Shown here piece after piece: positions 5,721-10,509 of a DNA stretch of 25,115 nt. Position numbers and translations under genes: made by a program. The DNA lies in IMG/VR virus record IMGVR_UViG_3300038307_000284, positions 1 through 25,115 of that record; one strand, 5' to 3'. Position 1 is the stretch's first letter. The number at the start of each line of letters is the position of its first letter. The stretch comes from a virus. A model generated the notes under the pieces. That model worked only from the letters and a program-made list of their open reading frames with translations, was not told the DNA's origin and searched no databases.

Positions 5721-6122
5721 ATGATGTATAACTATCCAACGGTTCCCGGCTTCCTCGCCGATCTCCCACGCTTCGCGGAGGAGGGTTGCGACGAGGTTGG
5801 CCTCGCGGGCATGGCGTACGCTCTTGCGTACGAAGTCTGCGACGGGTGCGACGGCTCGGGTACGACCACTTTTGGGTGGCACCGTTCCGAAGCCGCCGCG
5901 TTCACCGCGGACGACCTCGACGAGATGGGTTACGAGGGGCGCGAAGAACTCGCCTCTGGTGCCTACGATCGTGCGTGTCCAACGTGCGAAGGGTTGCGTG
6001 TGATTCAGGTCTTTGACGCTGATTGCACGAACCCAGCGTTGATTGCTGCGTTCAGGGAAAACGTTGCTTCCATTGCGGAAGCCAACGCGATCCACGCTGC
6101 CGAAGCGCGTATGGGAGCCTAA
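5721..6122 (+). CDS. Protein with DnaJ-type zinc knuckles (133 aa)
   Basis: CDGCDGSG and CPTCEG, 59 residues apart, are two knuckles of the CxxCxGxG type that bind zinc in the cysteine-rich domain of DnaJ and related small proteins. There is no J domain. The rest is acidic, with helices around the knuckles (LADLPRFAEEGCDEVGLAGM; FRENVASIAEANAIHAAEAR). The start is one of two adjacent ATGs after AAGGGAGGTGAAAAT. It is more GC-rich in its codons than its neighbours. It is alone in its unit, closed by the terminator at 6147. A chaperone-like or RNA-contact role is only a guess. Confidence 0.8.
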   Translation: MMYNYPTVPGFLADLPRFAEEGCDEVGLAGMAYALAYEVCDGCDGSGTTTFGWHRSEAAAFTADDLDEMGYEGREELASGAYDRACPTCEGLRVIQVFDADCTNPALIAAFRENVASIAEANAIHAAEARMGA

Positions 6123-6146
6123 CCTCCTCCCCTGTCCCATTCACCT

Positions 6147-6178
6147 AGTCCCCCTGCTCCGGCGGGGGGACTTTCTCT
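6147..6178 (+). terminator. Rho-independent terminator
   Basis: AGTCCCCC, a GC-rich loop, GGGGGACT and then a T-rich tail (TTCTCTT). The arms match perfectly over eight bases. Confidence 0.9.
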
Positions 6179-6501
6179 TGCCCAAACGCTCCCACGGCTG
6201 ATGCGCCCATCCCCACGCACCCCCACACGCACCCCCCATTTGCCCGCTGTGGGCTTCCGACCCCAAACCCTAGCCAAACACCCGCCAGCACACACGGACG
6301 GCTTAAAACGGCTTAAAACGGCGCAAAGCCCGTAGCACACGGTGCCCCCACGCGAGTCCCGCTTTCGGCGGAGGTGGGCAGCGCACCCCCACTAACGCAA
6401 AAACGGGGCCGAAAGAGCTTTACTGCCTCTCGGAAAACAAGAAGTCAACACCCAAAAATAAGAAAAACACTCAAAACTCAAACCCCTTAATAAAGCTCCT
6501 C

Positions 6502-6556
6502 GAGCCCCGCAAAAGCCGTCGATAACCGCGTCTCTCGGAAACCCGAAGGCGGGGCT
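6502..6556. repeat. Inverted GAGCCCCGC pair
   Basis: AGCCCCGC (6503-6510) and GCGGGGCT (6549-6556) are exact inverted repeats, and AGCTCCTC precedes the left arm as in other copies. Confidence 0.65.
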
Positions 6557-6676
6557 AACGAGAGCTCCAGCTCCTCTCGGAAACATGGCTGCCCAAGCCC
6601 CCAGTCCTCCCAAAAGGGAAAAAGTTTATTTTTTCGGGAGTTGCGGTTCTCTTTTCTTTGTGTTACATAGCTCTTC

Positions 6677-6734
6677 GAGCCCCGCTATCTGTCCCAGCTC
6701 GAGCCTTGGGCGGGCGAAGCGCAGCGGCGGGGCT
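6677..6734. repeat. Inverted GAGCCCCGC pair
   Basis: AGCCCCGC (6678-6685) and GCGGGGCT (6727-6734) pair exactly; CCCAG and CTTGGG between them can also pair. Confidence 0.65.
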
Positions 6735-6788
6735 GAGGGGTTCTTTCTCCTCGGAGCTCTGGGAGGGTTCTTTTTTTTGGGGAACAGG

Positions 6789-6818
6789 TTGCGTCTTGTT
6801 GCTTATTGCCTATAAGAT
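6789..6818 (+). promoter_or_regulatory. Repeated promoter, copy 10 (leadered)
   Basis: TTGCGT, 18 bases, TAAGAT. CTTAT-TGCCT-ATAAG forms a perfect 5-5-5 dyad across the spacer and -10, a possible operator. Confidence 0.88.
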
Positions 6819-6855
6819 GCCCCTACAAGGAAAAACGACGAGAGGAATGAATAAA

Positions 6856-7005
6856 ATGAGCGGATGCGGACACACCAGATCAACAAGAACAGAGTGCGAC
6901 GGACAATGGGAAATCTGGCGTTGCGACGGATGTCAGGCGCAGAAAATGACCAAGTGCCGTTCAGAGATTTTCGGCGAGTGTTGGTGCGAAGGTGATGACG
7001 AATGA
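6856..7005 (+). CDS. Cysteine-rich zinc-binding microprotein (49 aa)
   Basis: It starts MSGCGHTRSTRTECDG and holds seven cysteines: CGH, EC, CDGC, KC and CWC. They are arranged as two or more knuckles around WEIWRCDGCQAQK. An ATG at 6847 is in frame, but GAGAGG touches it, so I prefer 6856, which has a workable distance to that site. The stop overlaps the next ATG (ATGA). It resembles host Cys-rich phage peptides in composition only. Confidence 0.75.
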   Translation: MSGCGHTRSTRTECDGQWEIWRCDGCQAQKMTKCRSEIFGECWCEGDDE

Positions 7006-7139
7006 GTAGTCAGTACCGTGGGTGCCAAGGTCCGGGTCTTTGTGAAGAGGAAGCGTGGGTGATGATTTGGAGCAAATGGTATTGCGGAACTCATGCCACG
7101 TTTTACCCACAAAAGGACGAAGCCCTGCCAACAAGGTAG
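7002..7139 (+). CDS. Small Cys/Trp-rich protein (45 aa)
   Basis: It starts MSSQYRGCQGPGLCEEEAWV and continues with WYCGTHATFY, giving C-x5-C and CxxH, a possible zinc site. Its ATG overlaps the previous stop by four bases and there is no separate ribosome binding site, so the two are coupled. It is too short for routine gene callers but has the same codon use as its partner. After it about 310 bases carry no gene. Confidence 0.65.
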   Translation: MSSQYRGCQGPGLCEEEAWVMIWSKWYCGTHATFYPQKDEALPTR

Positions 7140-7146
7140 GCGAATC

Positions 7147-7290
7147 GGAGGGGGACATAGCAGGGGTCGCGCCCCATGCGAGTCCGTGACAGGATGGTAT
7201 CTGTCACTCAGTCACCACGACTGGGTAAAGCGGCTCTCCCCCGATGTCTAGGTGCTGGCGAATACCACGCCAGCGGGGATAACGGTCAGC
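7147..7290 (+). ncRNA. Possible structured RNA (three to four hairpins)
   Basis: GGGG-TCGCG-CCCC (7163-7175), GTGACAG and CTGTCAC (7186-7207), ACTCAGTC and GACTGGGT (7206-7226) and GCTGGCG and CGCCAGC (7254-7274) are perfect or nearly perfect stems in a row. The second and third share bases and so exclude each other, like a switch. No tRNA or known riboswitch motif is recognised. There is no promoter of the repeated family directly before it, so it might be the 3' part of the 6789 transcript. Confidence 0.35.
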
Positions 7291-7320
7291 ATCTTTTGTA
7301 TGAGGCTTAGATAGATGAGA

Positions 7321-7404
7321 GTGAGCCCCGCAATTGTTGGAGCTGCGGGTATGGGTCCGTTGAGTTTCCTGTGGTCAAGGCGCAAATGGCATTGCGGGGC
7401 CCAC
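7321..7404. repeat. Long inverted GAGCCCCGC pair
   Basis: GTGAGCCCCGCAAT (7321-7334) and ATTGCGGGGCCCAC (7391-7404) match at 13 of 14 positions as inverted repeats, around 56 bases. This is the best-preserved pair of the family. Confidence 0.75.
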
Positions 7405-7455
7405 GCTCCGATTTATCAGAAGCTCGGCCGTCTTGATACGAATAATGAATCAAGG

Positions 7456-7485
7456 TTGCGTATTGCTGCTTATTGCCTATAAGGT
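7456..7485 (+). promoter_or_regulatory. Repeated promoter, copy 11 (leadered)
   Basis: TTGCGT, 18 bases, TAAGGT, with the CTTAT-TGCCT-ATAAG dyad. Confidence 0.87.
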
Positions 7486-7528
7486 GTCCCTGCGAGAGAA
7501 AATCAACCGCCAACCAAGGGGAACCAAA

Positions 7529-7681
7529 ATGCGACTACTACTTTTCATGTTAGTTCTCCCTCCAGCGTCTATCGGGTTCAGCCTTCTAGTTGCTGGAACC
7601 ATCACTGGAGGACTACCCTCGCTAGATAAATGGCGCAGTGTAGGCAACGGGGAGAACCCCCACCCAACCACCAACCACTAA
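7529..7681 (+). CDS. Small membrane protein (50 aa)
   Basis: It starts MRLLLFMLVLPPASIGFSLL and continues VAGTITGGLP: one long hydrophobic segment of about 30 residues with a proline break, then a polar tail (WRSVGNGENPHPTTNH). This is a membrane peptide or an uncleaved export signal. AAGGGGAACC precedes the ATG. The stop overlaps an ATG of the next frame (TAATG). No family is recognised; other single-pass peptides lie at 8818, 9352, 12721 and 14958. Confidence 0.75.
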   Translation: MRLLLFMLVLPPASIGFSLLVAGTITGGLPSLDKWRSVGNGENPHPTTNH

Positions 7682-7692
7682 TGGAGAACCAA

Positions 7693-7968
7693 ATGACACC
7701 AAGTGAACTGATTGAGGTAGCGACCGCTGCCAGTAAAATAATGAATGCTCCGTGGCCGGTAGTTGACCGCCACGACGACCGCCGAGAGTTCCACTGCGAA
7801 CACGGCACCTACACCGGGCATCCCAGCGGAGCCGACCTGATGTGTCAATGGTGCGAAGACGGGATACCTGCCGACGAATGGTCAGTTATGATGCGCGAAG
7901 CGCAACTGACCGACGCACTCAATACGCTCATCAACGCTGCGGTCATCTCGGCAATGGATTTTGCGTGA
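7693..7968 (+). CDS. Zinc-finger-like hypothetical protein (91 aa)
   Basis: CEHGTYTGHPSGADLMCQWC near residues 36-55 gives CxxH followed by CxxC, a likely zinc site. On either side are an N-terminal helix (SELIEVATAASKIM) and a C-terminal helix (AQLTDALNTLINAAVISAM). An ATG at 7681 overlaps the previous stop, but GGAG lies seven bases before 7693, so I take 7693. It is the second gene of the unit from 7456. Confidence 0.75.
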   Translation: MTPSELIEVATAASKIMNAPWPVVDRHDDRREFHCEHGTYTGHPSGADLMCQWCEDGIPADEWSVMMREAQLTDALNTLINAAVISAMDFA

Positions 7969-7991
7969 TGCGATGCGTGTGTGGCGACTGA

Positions 7992-8030
7992 CCCGAGGAA
8001 CAGAAGTGAGCCGAGGGTAAGCCTCGGGCT
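7992..8030 (+). terminator. Possible terminator or attenuator hairpins
   Basis: CCCGAGG, then CCGAGG-GTAAG-CCTCGG: the downstream arm can pair with either upstream arm. There is no T-run, so factor-independent termination is uncertain. Confidence 0.4.
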
Positions 8031-8090
8031 GGGATGTCGGGACACGGGGCTGCCGTGTGTTTGTGAGTCTGCCGTCGTTTGTCAGCTCCC

Positions 8091-8140
8091 TTTCCTCCAC
8101 CGTTAGCTTAAGCGGCTCTTCGAGCTTCGAGCCCCGTGGA
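8091..8140 (+). repeat. Composite intergenic repeat, copy 6
   Basis: TTTCCTCCACCGTTAGCTTA and AGCGG, then CTCTTCGAGCTTCGAGCCCC. The GAGCTTC/GAGCCCC doubling is unique to this copy. Confidence 0.75.
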
Positions 8141-8195
8141 ATTGGTTCGCTGTGTCTCGGGGTGGTTCTTTTATACAAAACAAACCTTGTGAAAG

Positions 8196-8243
8196 TTATC
8201 CACAGGGTGGAAAGTTATCCACAGGTTTGGGGAGTTATCCACA
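8196..8243 (+). promoter_or_regulatory. Three perfect DnaA boxes
   Basis: TTATCCACA begins at 8196, 8215 and 8235, at 19- and 20-base steps on one strand (about two helical turns). The last box ends 14 bases before the -35 at 8258, one turn further than the 4-base gap at 1313 and 2749. Confidence 0.8.
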
Positions 8244-8257
8244 GATTTCAAAAAAGG

Positions 8258-8287
8258 TTGCGTATTGTTGCTTATTGCTTATAAGAT
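8258..8287 (+). promoter_or_regulatory. Repeated promoter, copy 12 (leaderless or leadered)
   Basis: TTGCGT, 18 bases with GCTTATTGCT, TAAGAT. An ATG lies six bases after the -10 and a second one follows a strong ribosome binding site. Confidence 0.88.
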
Positions 8288-8293
8288 GCCCCT

Positions 8294-8491
8294 ATGAGAG
8301 GGAACGGAGGTGAAAAAATGAAAAATAAAAAGCTTTTAAAGGTAACGGTGGTGCTCGTCGTTGACGACGACGTGCGAAACACCTACCACGAACTCGGGCT
8401 TAAAGATAATTTAGGCCCGTATACGCGGCTTTTCTTGAACGAAACGCAGATTATTTCGTGGGACGAAGAAGTTTTGTTCTTTGACGCGTAG
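8294..8491 (+). CDS. Small hypothetical protein (65 aa) with two possible starts
   Basis: The ATG at 8294 sits at the predicted transcription start. The codons that follow it (MRGNGGEK) contain GGAGGTG, which is the ribosome binding site for a second in-frame ATG at 8318 (MKNKKLLKVTVVLVVDDDVR, 57 residues). Both a leaderless long form and a conventional short form could be made. The core is a strand (LLKVTVVLVV), an acidic DDD, a helix and a last strand (IISWDEEVLFF). No family is recognised. A GC-rich tandem repeat begins right at its stop codon. Confidence 0.75.
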   Translation: MRGNGGEKMKNKKLLKVTVVLVVDDDVRNTYHELGLKDNLGPYTRLFLNETQIISWDEEVLFFDA

Positions 8492-8550
8492 CCCACGGGG
8501 TCGGCCCACGGGTCGGCCCCACGGGGTCGGCCCCACGGGGTCGGCCCCAC
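8491..8550 (+). repeat. Short tandem repeat GCCCCACGGGGTCG
   Basis: Four units of 13, 12, 14 and 14 bases plus a partial fifth. Each contains CCC-ACG-GGG or CCCC-ACG-GGG, so every unit can fold into a small hairpin. Confidence 0.85.
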
Positions 8551-8569
8551 CACGGCGGGCCACTCGCTA

Positions 8570-8595
8570 CCCCGCTAACGGGGCTCGAGGAGCTC
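8570..8595. repeat. Inverted GAGCCCCGC-type element
   Basis: CCCCG-CTAA-CGGGG hairpin followed by CTCGAGGAGCTCC. On the minus strand this reads GAGCTCCTCGAGCCCCG, close to the consensus AGCTCYTCGAGCCCCGC. Confidence 0.65.
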
Positions 8596-8724
8596 CACGC
8601 GAGTGCGCCGCATCGCCCATTCTTGCCGATAACTGAGCGGGTCATTGGTTGCGCGGCCTTGCCCTCTGCGCCCAACCGAAGCCCCGCCAAGAGTGAAGCT
8701 CGGGCATCGTTGACTAGCGGAAAG

Positions 8725-8733
8725 TTATCCACA
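8725..8733 (+). promoter_or_regulatory. DnaA box upstream of promoter copy 13
   Basis: A perfect TTATCCACA ends 14 bases before the -35 at 8748, the same gap as at copy 12. The bases around it (GGAAAGTTATCCACA, then AAAAAGGTTGC) also match copy 12. Confidence 0.72.
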
Positions 8734-8747
8734 AGTTTAGAAAAAGG

Positions 8748-8777
8748 TTGCTATTTGTTGCTTGTTGCCCATAAAAT
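8748..8777 (+). promoter_or_regulatory. Repeated promoter, copy 13 (leaderless mini-ORF)
   Basis: TTGCTA, 18 bases with GCTTGTTGCC, TAAAAT. ATG follows after five bases. Confidence 0.86.
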
Positions 8778-8782
8778 GCCGT

Positions 8783-8821
8783 ATGACCAAAAACACCACT
8801 ATCCGAAAGATGGCAAAATGA
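8783..8821 (+). CDS. Leaderless leader peptide (12 aa)
   Basis: The frame MTKNTTIRKMAK starts at the predicted transcription start and stops in an ATGA overlap with the next gene. There is no ribosome binding site before that next gene other than the sequence inside this frame. Ribosomes that load on the leaderless end would therefore feed the downstream start by re-initiation. The peptide sequence itself may not matter. A similar arrangement is at 9979. Confidence 0.5.
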   Translation: MTKNTTIRKMAK

Positions 8822-8946
8822 AAGACCTAGCCAAGCGCCTCTACACCCATTGCGACGACAGCGGGCTCGTTACCGTCCTTTACGTCGCTTTCTATGCCGC
8901 CATTCTCGGCATCATCATTCTTCAAGTCGCGGGGTTCTGGGCATGA
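8818..8946 (+). CDS. Single-pass membrane protein (42 aa)
   Basis: A polar, basic N-terminal part (MKDLAKRLYTHCDDSG) is followed by a transmembrane helix (LVTVLYVAFYAAILGIIILQ) that runs almost to the C-terminus. By the positive-inside rule the N-terminus should be cytoplasmic. Its ATG overlaps the stop of the leader peptide and its own stop overlaps the ATG of 8943, so three frames are chained. No family is recognised. Confidence 0.75.
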   Translation: MKDLAKRLYTHCDDSGLVTVLYVAFYAAILGIIILQVAGFWA

Positions 8947-9179
8947 GCATGAAGTATTCAAGCAAACTGGCAGAACGGTTAGAGTTGGAGTGGATGGACG
9001 GGGCTTCCCCAGACGAGGAGCACGGCGACGTAGACCGCCAAGGTCACCTCGCATGGTTCTCAGCGGAGAGCGTAGTCCTGTTCACAGACTCCTTTGGGTT
9101 CGTTGATGCGGTAGAAGGCATAGACGAGGCAGCATGGGGAGAGTTGTTGACTGACATGCGGAAGGCAGAGCAAGCCTGA
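8943..9179 (+). CDS. Small acidic hypothetical protein (78 aa)
   Basis: It starts MSMKYSSKLAERLELEWMDG and is strongly acidic, with a C-terminal helix (DEAAWGELLTDMRKAEQA). The ATG overlaps the membrane-protein stop (ATGA); a second ATG two codons on is equally possible. The stop TGA overlaps the ATG of a 12-codon frame (TGATG). No family is recognised. Confidence 0.7.
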   Translation: MSMKYSSKLAERLELEWMDGASPDEEHGDVDRQGHLAWFSAESVVLFTDSFGFVDAVEGIDEAAWGELLTDMRKAEQA

Positions 9180-9217
9180 TGAGCACCTACCAAGTAACGA
9201 TGCCAATAAGCCAGTAA
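9179..9217 (+). pseudogene. Short frame, possible remnant (12 aa)
   Basis: MSTYQVTMPISQ begins like a first beta strand of the small DpnD/PcfM-like proteins. It then stops just before GGGGCTTCGA, an arm of the intergenic repeat family. It overlaps the previous stop (TGATG). I read it as a gene start that lost its body, as at 4830, but chance cannot be ruled out at this length. Confidence 0.3.
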
Positions 9218-9287
9218 CGGGGCTTCGACATGGCGCAAGCGTGGCAGGCACGGGTAGCGTGAAACCCAAAACTTTCTCTCCCCGGTG

Positions 9288-9317
9288 TTGCTAAACGTTG
9301 CTTATTGCCCGTAAAAT
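9288..9317 (+). promoter_or_regulatory. Repeated promoter, copy 14 (leadered)
   Basis: TTGCTA, 18 bases with GCTTATTGCC, TAAAAT. Confidence 0.87.
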
Positions 9318-9351
9318 GGGGAGGTAGCCAACCACAAGGAGGTGAAACGCT

Positions 9352-9420
9352 ATGTGGATCTTCCCACTGCTCACCATCGCAGTCGTCTTTTCGGCAGCGA
9401 TGTACGTCATGAAGGCGTAG
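9352..9420 (+). CDS. Transmembrane microprotein (22 aa)
   Basis: MWIFPLLTIAVVFSAAMYVM and KA: the whole peptide is one hydrophobic helix with a single basic residue at its end. It has a near-perfect ribosome binding site (AAGGAGGTGA, seven bases before the ATG), its own repeated-family promoter and its own terminator directly behind. The unit contains nothing else, so the peptide must be the product. A small inner-membrane peptide that binds a host membrane protein, or a holin-like or toxin-like action, would fit, but nothing specific is shown. Confidence 0.75.
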   Translation: MWIFPLLTIAVVFSAAMYVMKA

Positions 9421-9427
9421 GTTCCGA

Positions 9428-9457
9428 AGCCCCCAGCCCAACGGCGGGGGCTTTTTG
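9428..9457 (+). terminator. Rho-independent terminator
   Basis: AGCCCCC, loop of 11, GGGGGCT followed by a T-run. The arms are perfect over seven bases. Confidence 0.92.
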
Positions 9458-9477
9458 CCGTCCACAAACACCCAGCT

Positions 9478-9498
9478 CTTCGAGCCCCGCCCATCTGG
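9478..9498 (+). repeat. GAGCCCCGC element upstream of a TACCCT promoter
   Basis: CTTCGAGCCCCGCCCATCTG runs into the -35 (GGTTG). The same arrangement, GAGCCCCGCCCATTTGGTTG, occurs at 13741, so here the element is tied to a promoter. Confidence 0.7.
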
Positions 9499-9527
9499 TT
9501 GCGAAACCCCACAAACCCCCCTACCCT
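9499..9527 (+). promoter_or_regulatory. Second promoter type (TACCCT), leaderless
   Basis: TTGCGA, 17 bases, TACCCT, then ATG after eight bases. The same -10 and distances are found before WhiB (24303-24331). Confidence 0.6.
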
Positions 9528-9535
9528 GTCCCCAC

Positions 9536-9727
9536 ATGAACCAATTTACCTGCGTCCACTGCAAAGAAAAAATCGACCCCAAAAGCAGCAACGCCCTAAG
9601 ACTCGTAACCGGATGGGTCAAAGGGTCAGGAAAAACAATCGTCCACCTCGAACACGAAGAATGGAAATTCATGCACGGATGGTGCCTAGAAAACCCCAAC
9701 CCACTCGGAGGGCAACTATTCCAATGA
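9536..9727 (+). CDS. Zinc-knuckle hypothetical protein (63 aa)
   Basis: It starts MNQFTCVHCKEKIDPKSSNA, with a CxxC near the N-terminus, and later has KFMHGWCLEN with H and C that could complete a zinc site. This gives the C-x2-C-x~40-HxxxC order common in small phage zinc ribbons. The start follows the TACCCT promoter by eight bases with no ribosome binding site, so it is probably leaderless. The stop overlaps the next ATG (ATGA). Confidence 0.78.
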   Translation: MNQFTCVHCKEKIDPKSSNALRLVTGWVKGSGKTIVHLEHEEWKFMHGWCLENPNPLGGQLFQ

Positions 9728-9939
9728 GATACGTCGACTACCAACTCACCCTCACGATGAACCAACACCTTGAAGTCATGGACGCACTCAGCGGACGACT
9801 CGAAGAACTCGAAGAACTCGCCGAAGACTGCGCCAACTTCAACGAGAAGGCCGGGGCCGAGGAACGCAAACGGGCGATGCGAATACTAAAAGAAGCCCAA
9901 CTCCGTTTATCGCTCGGCAAGAAAACTTTTAAACGTTAA
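9724..9939 (+). CDS. Small coiled-coil protein (71 aa)
   Basis: A short N-terminal strand (MRYVDYQLTLTMNQ) is followed by about 55 residues of charged helix with heptad-like leucines (ALSGRLEELEELAEDCANF; ERKRAMRILKEAQLRLSLGK). It is probably a dimeric coiled coil. It starts in the ATGA overlap with 9536-9727. Its end reaches to three bases before promoter copy 15. Confidence 0.75.
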   Translation: MRYVDYQLTLTMNQHLEVMDALSGRLEELEELAEDCANFNEKAGAEERKRAMRILKEAQLRLSLGKKTFKR

Positions 9940-9941
9940 CG

Positions 9942-9971
9942 TTGCGAAACGATGCTTATTGCTCGTAGCAT
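9942..9971 (+). promoter_or_regulatory. Repeated promoter, copy 15 (leaderless mini-ORF)
   Basis: TTGCGA, 18 bases with GCTTATTGCT, TAGCAT. A DnaA box (TTATCCACA, 9971-9979) overlaps the transcription start here instead of lying upstream. Confidence 0.82.
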
Positions 9972-9979
9972 TATCCACA
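9971..9979 (+). promoter_or_regulatory. DnaA box at a transcription start
   Basis: A perfect TTATCCACA shares its first base with the -10 and its last with the ATG at 9979. Binding here would be expected to block, not help, transcription. Confidence 0.6.
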
Positions 9980-10014
9980 TGAAGACAAACTCAAAACGAG
10001 ACCACAATGGCTGA
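9979..10014 (+). CDS. Leaderless leader peptide (11 aa)
   Basis: The frame MKTNSKRDHNG begins about eight bases after the -10 and ends in a TGA that overlaps the start of the next gene by eight bases. As at 8783, the downstream gene has only a weak ribosome binding site, so re-initiation is likely. Confidence 0.5.
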   Translation: MKTNSKRDHNG

Positions 10015-10216
10015 CTTTTGGCTACGCGGAGCATTCTATGCGCTCGGGCGACGCTCAGGATTCAAAAAATCCCAACGCCGCTTCAAGCGAACAGCAACAG
10101 CGATGCGACAAGAATGGGAAGCAGCAGAACGGAACCCAGAATGTATAAACTTTCAACCCTTTTGCGAAGCCTACGGCTCGTGCGACGGACAACAATGCGA
10201 ATACAAGGAGGGCTAA
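10007..10216 (+). CDS. Basic hypothetical protein with Cys-rich tail (69 aa)
   Basis: It starts MADFWLRGAFYALGRRSGFK; the first half is basic (KKSQRRFKRTATAMRQEW). The second half has C-INFQPFC-EAYGSC-DGQQC spacing with four cysteines, probably a metal site. The start is embedded in the end of the leader peptide. It ends just before a strong AAGGAGGG site that serves the next gene. No family is recognised. Confidence 0.72.
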   Translation: MADFWLRGAFYALGRRSGFKKSQRRFKRTATAMRQEWEAAERNPECINFQPFCEAYGSCDGQQCEYKEG

Positions 10217-10217
10217 C

Positions 10218-10484
10218 ATGGCTCAAACACTAAACGCAGTACCCCAATGGGCAAAGTGCGACTCGCACCCGGGACGACCAGATAGTTACCCGTGGGATAG
10301 TTGGTTCAACGGCGAGGCTTGGTTGCTCACAGAAGGAAAAGATTACCAAACTGAATCCCGGTTTTTCCGGCACACAGTTTTACGGGCAGCACGGCGACGA
10401 AACTTGACGGTTATTTGCTCAGCGCGCCGAACTGAGGATAACGGGCATGAGATTCTAGTAAAGAACGTGAAGGCACTCGTTTAA
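10218..10484 (+). CDS. Hypothetical protein (88 aa)
   Basis: It starts MAQTLNAVPQWAKCDSHPGR. The centre holds YPWDSWFNGEAWLLTEGKDY and the C-terminal half is a helix-strand unit (FRHTVLRAARRRNLTVICSA; GHEILVKNV). AAGGAGGG precedes the ATG. It is the last gene of the unit from 9942 and ends convergent with the dioxygenase gene. The size and the order of helix and strands recall other small phage proteins, but I recognise no domain. Confidence 0.72.
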   Translation: MAQTLNAVPQWAKCDSHPGRPDSYPWDSWFNGEAWLLTEGKDYQTESRFFRHTVLRAARRRNLTVICSARRTEDNGHEILVKNVKALV

Positions 10485-10509
10485 ACCCAAACTTCGCGTC
10501 GCCCCGAGA

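Larger units (their letters stand above)
6179..6788. other. Gene-free repeat-rich stretch of 610 bases
   Basis: No frame has a start with a ribosome binding site and gene-like codon use. The stretch holds a tandem 10-mer (GGCTTAAAAC, 6299-6318), CTCTCGGAAA three times (near 6428, 6532 and 6576), two pairs of inverted GAGCCCCGC arms (6502-6556 and 6677-6734) and several GC hairpins. It may be a graveyard of cassette ends or a recombination zone. Confidence 0.6.

Noticed and set aside
5454-6140. 228-codon minus-strand frame
   Set aside because: It lies antisense to the zinc-knuckle gene 5721-6122, its promoter and the T-run array, and is rich in Arg and Gly from GC composition. There is no ribosome binding site.
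6392-6613. 73-codon minus-strand frame in the 6.4 kb gap
   Set aside because: It is built from the CTCTCGGAAA and GAGCCCCGC repeats, with no start signal.
7147-7290. tRNA gene in the hairpin region
   Set aside because: Stem order resembles a cloverleaf at first sight, but there is no GGTTCRA T-loop, the acceptor arms do not pair and the stem lengths are wrong.
2718-8243. Replication origins at the DnaA-box clusters
   Set aside because: Boxes are few per site and tied to promoters at fixed distance, and no AT-rich unwinding region or initiator gene lies beside them. A regulatory role fits better, although an origin at 8196-8243 cannot be fully excluded.
9187-9768. 193-codon minus-strand frame
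   Set aside because: It spans two plus-strand units, a terminator and a promoter and has no recognisable domain.
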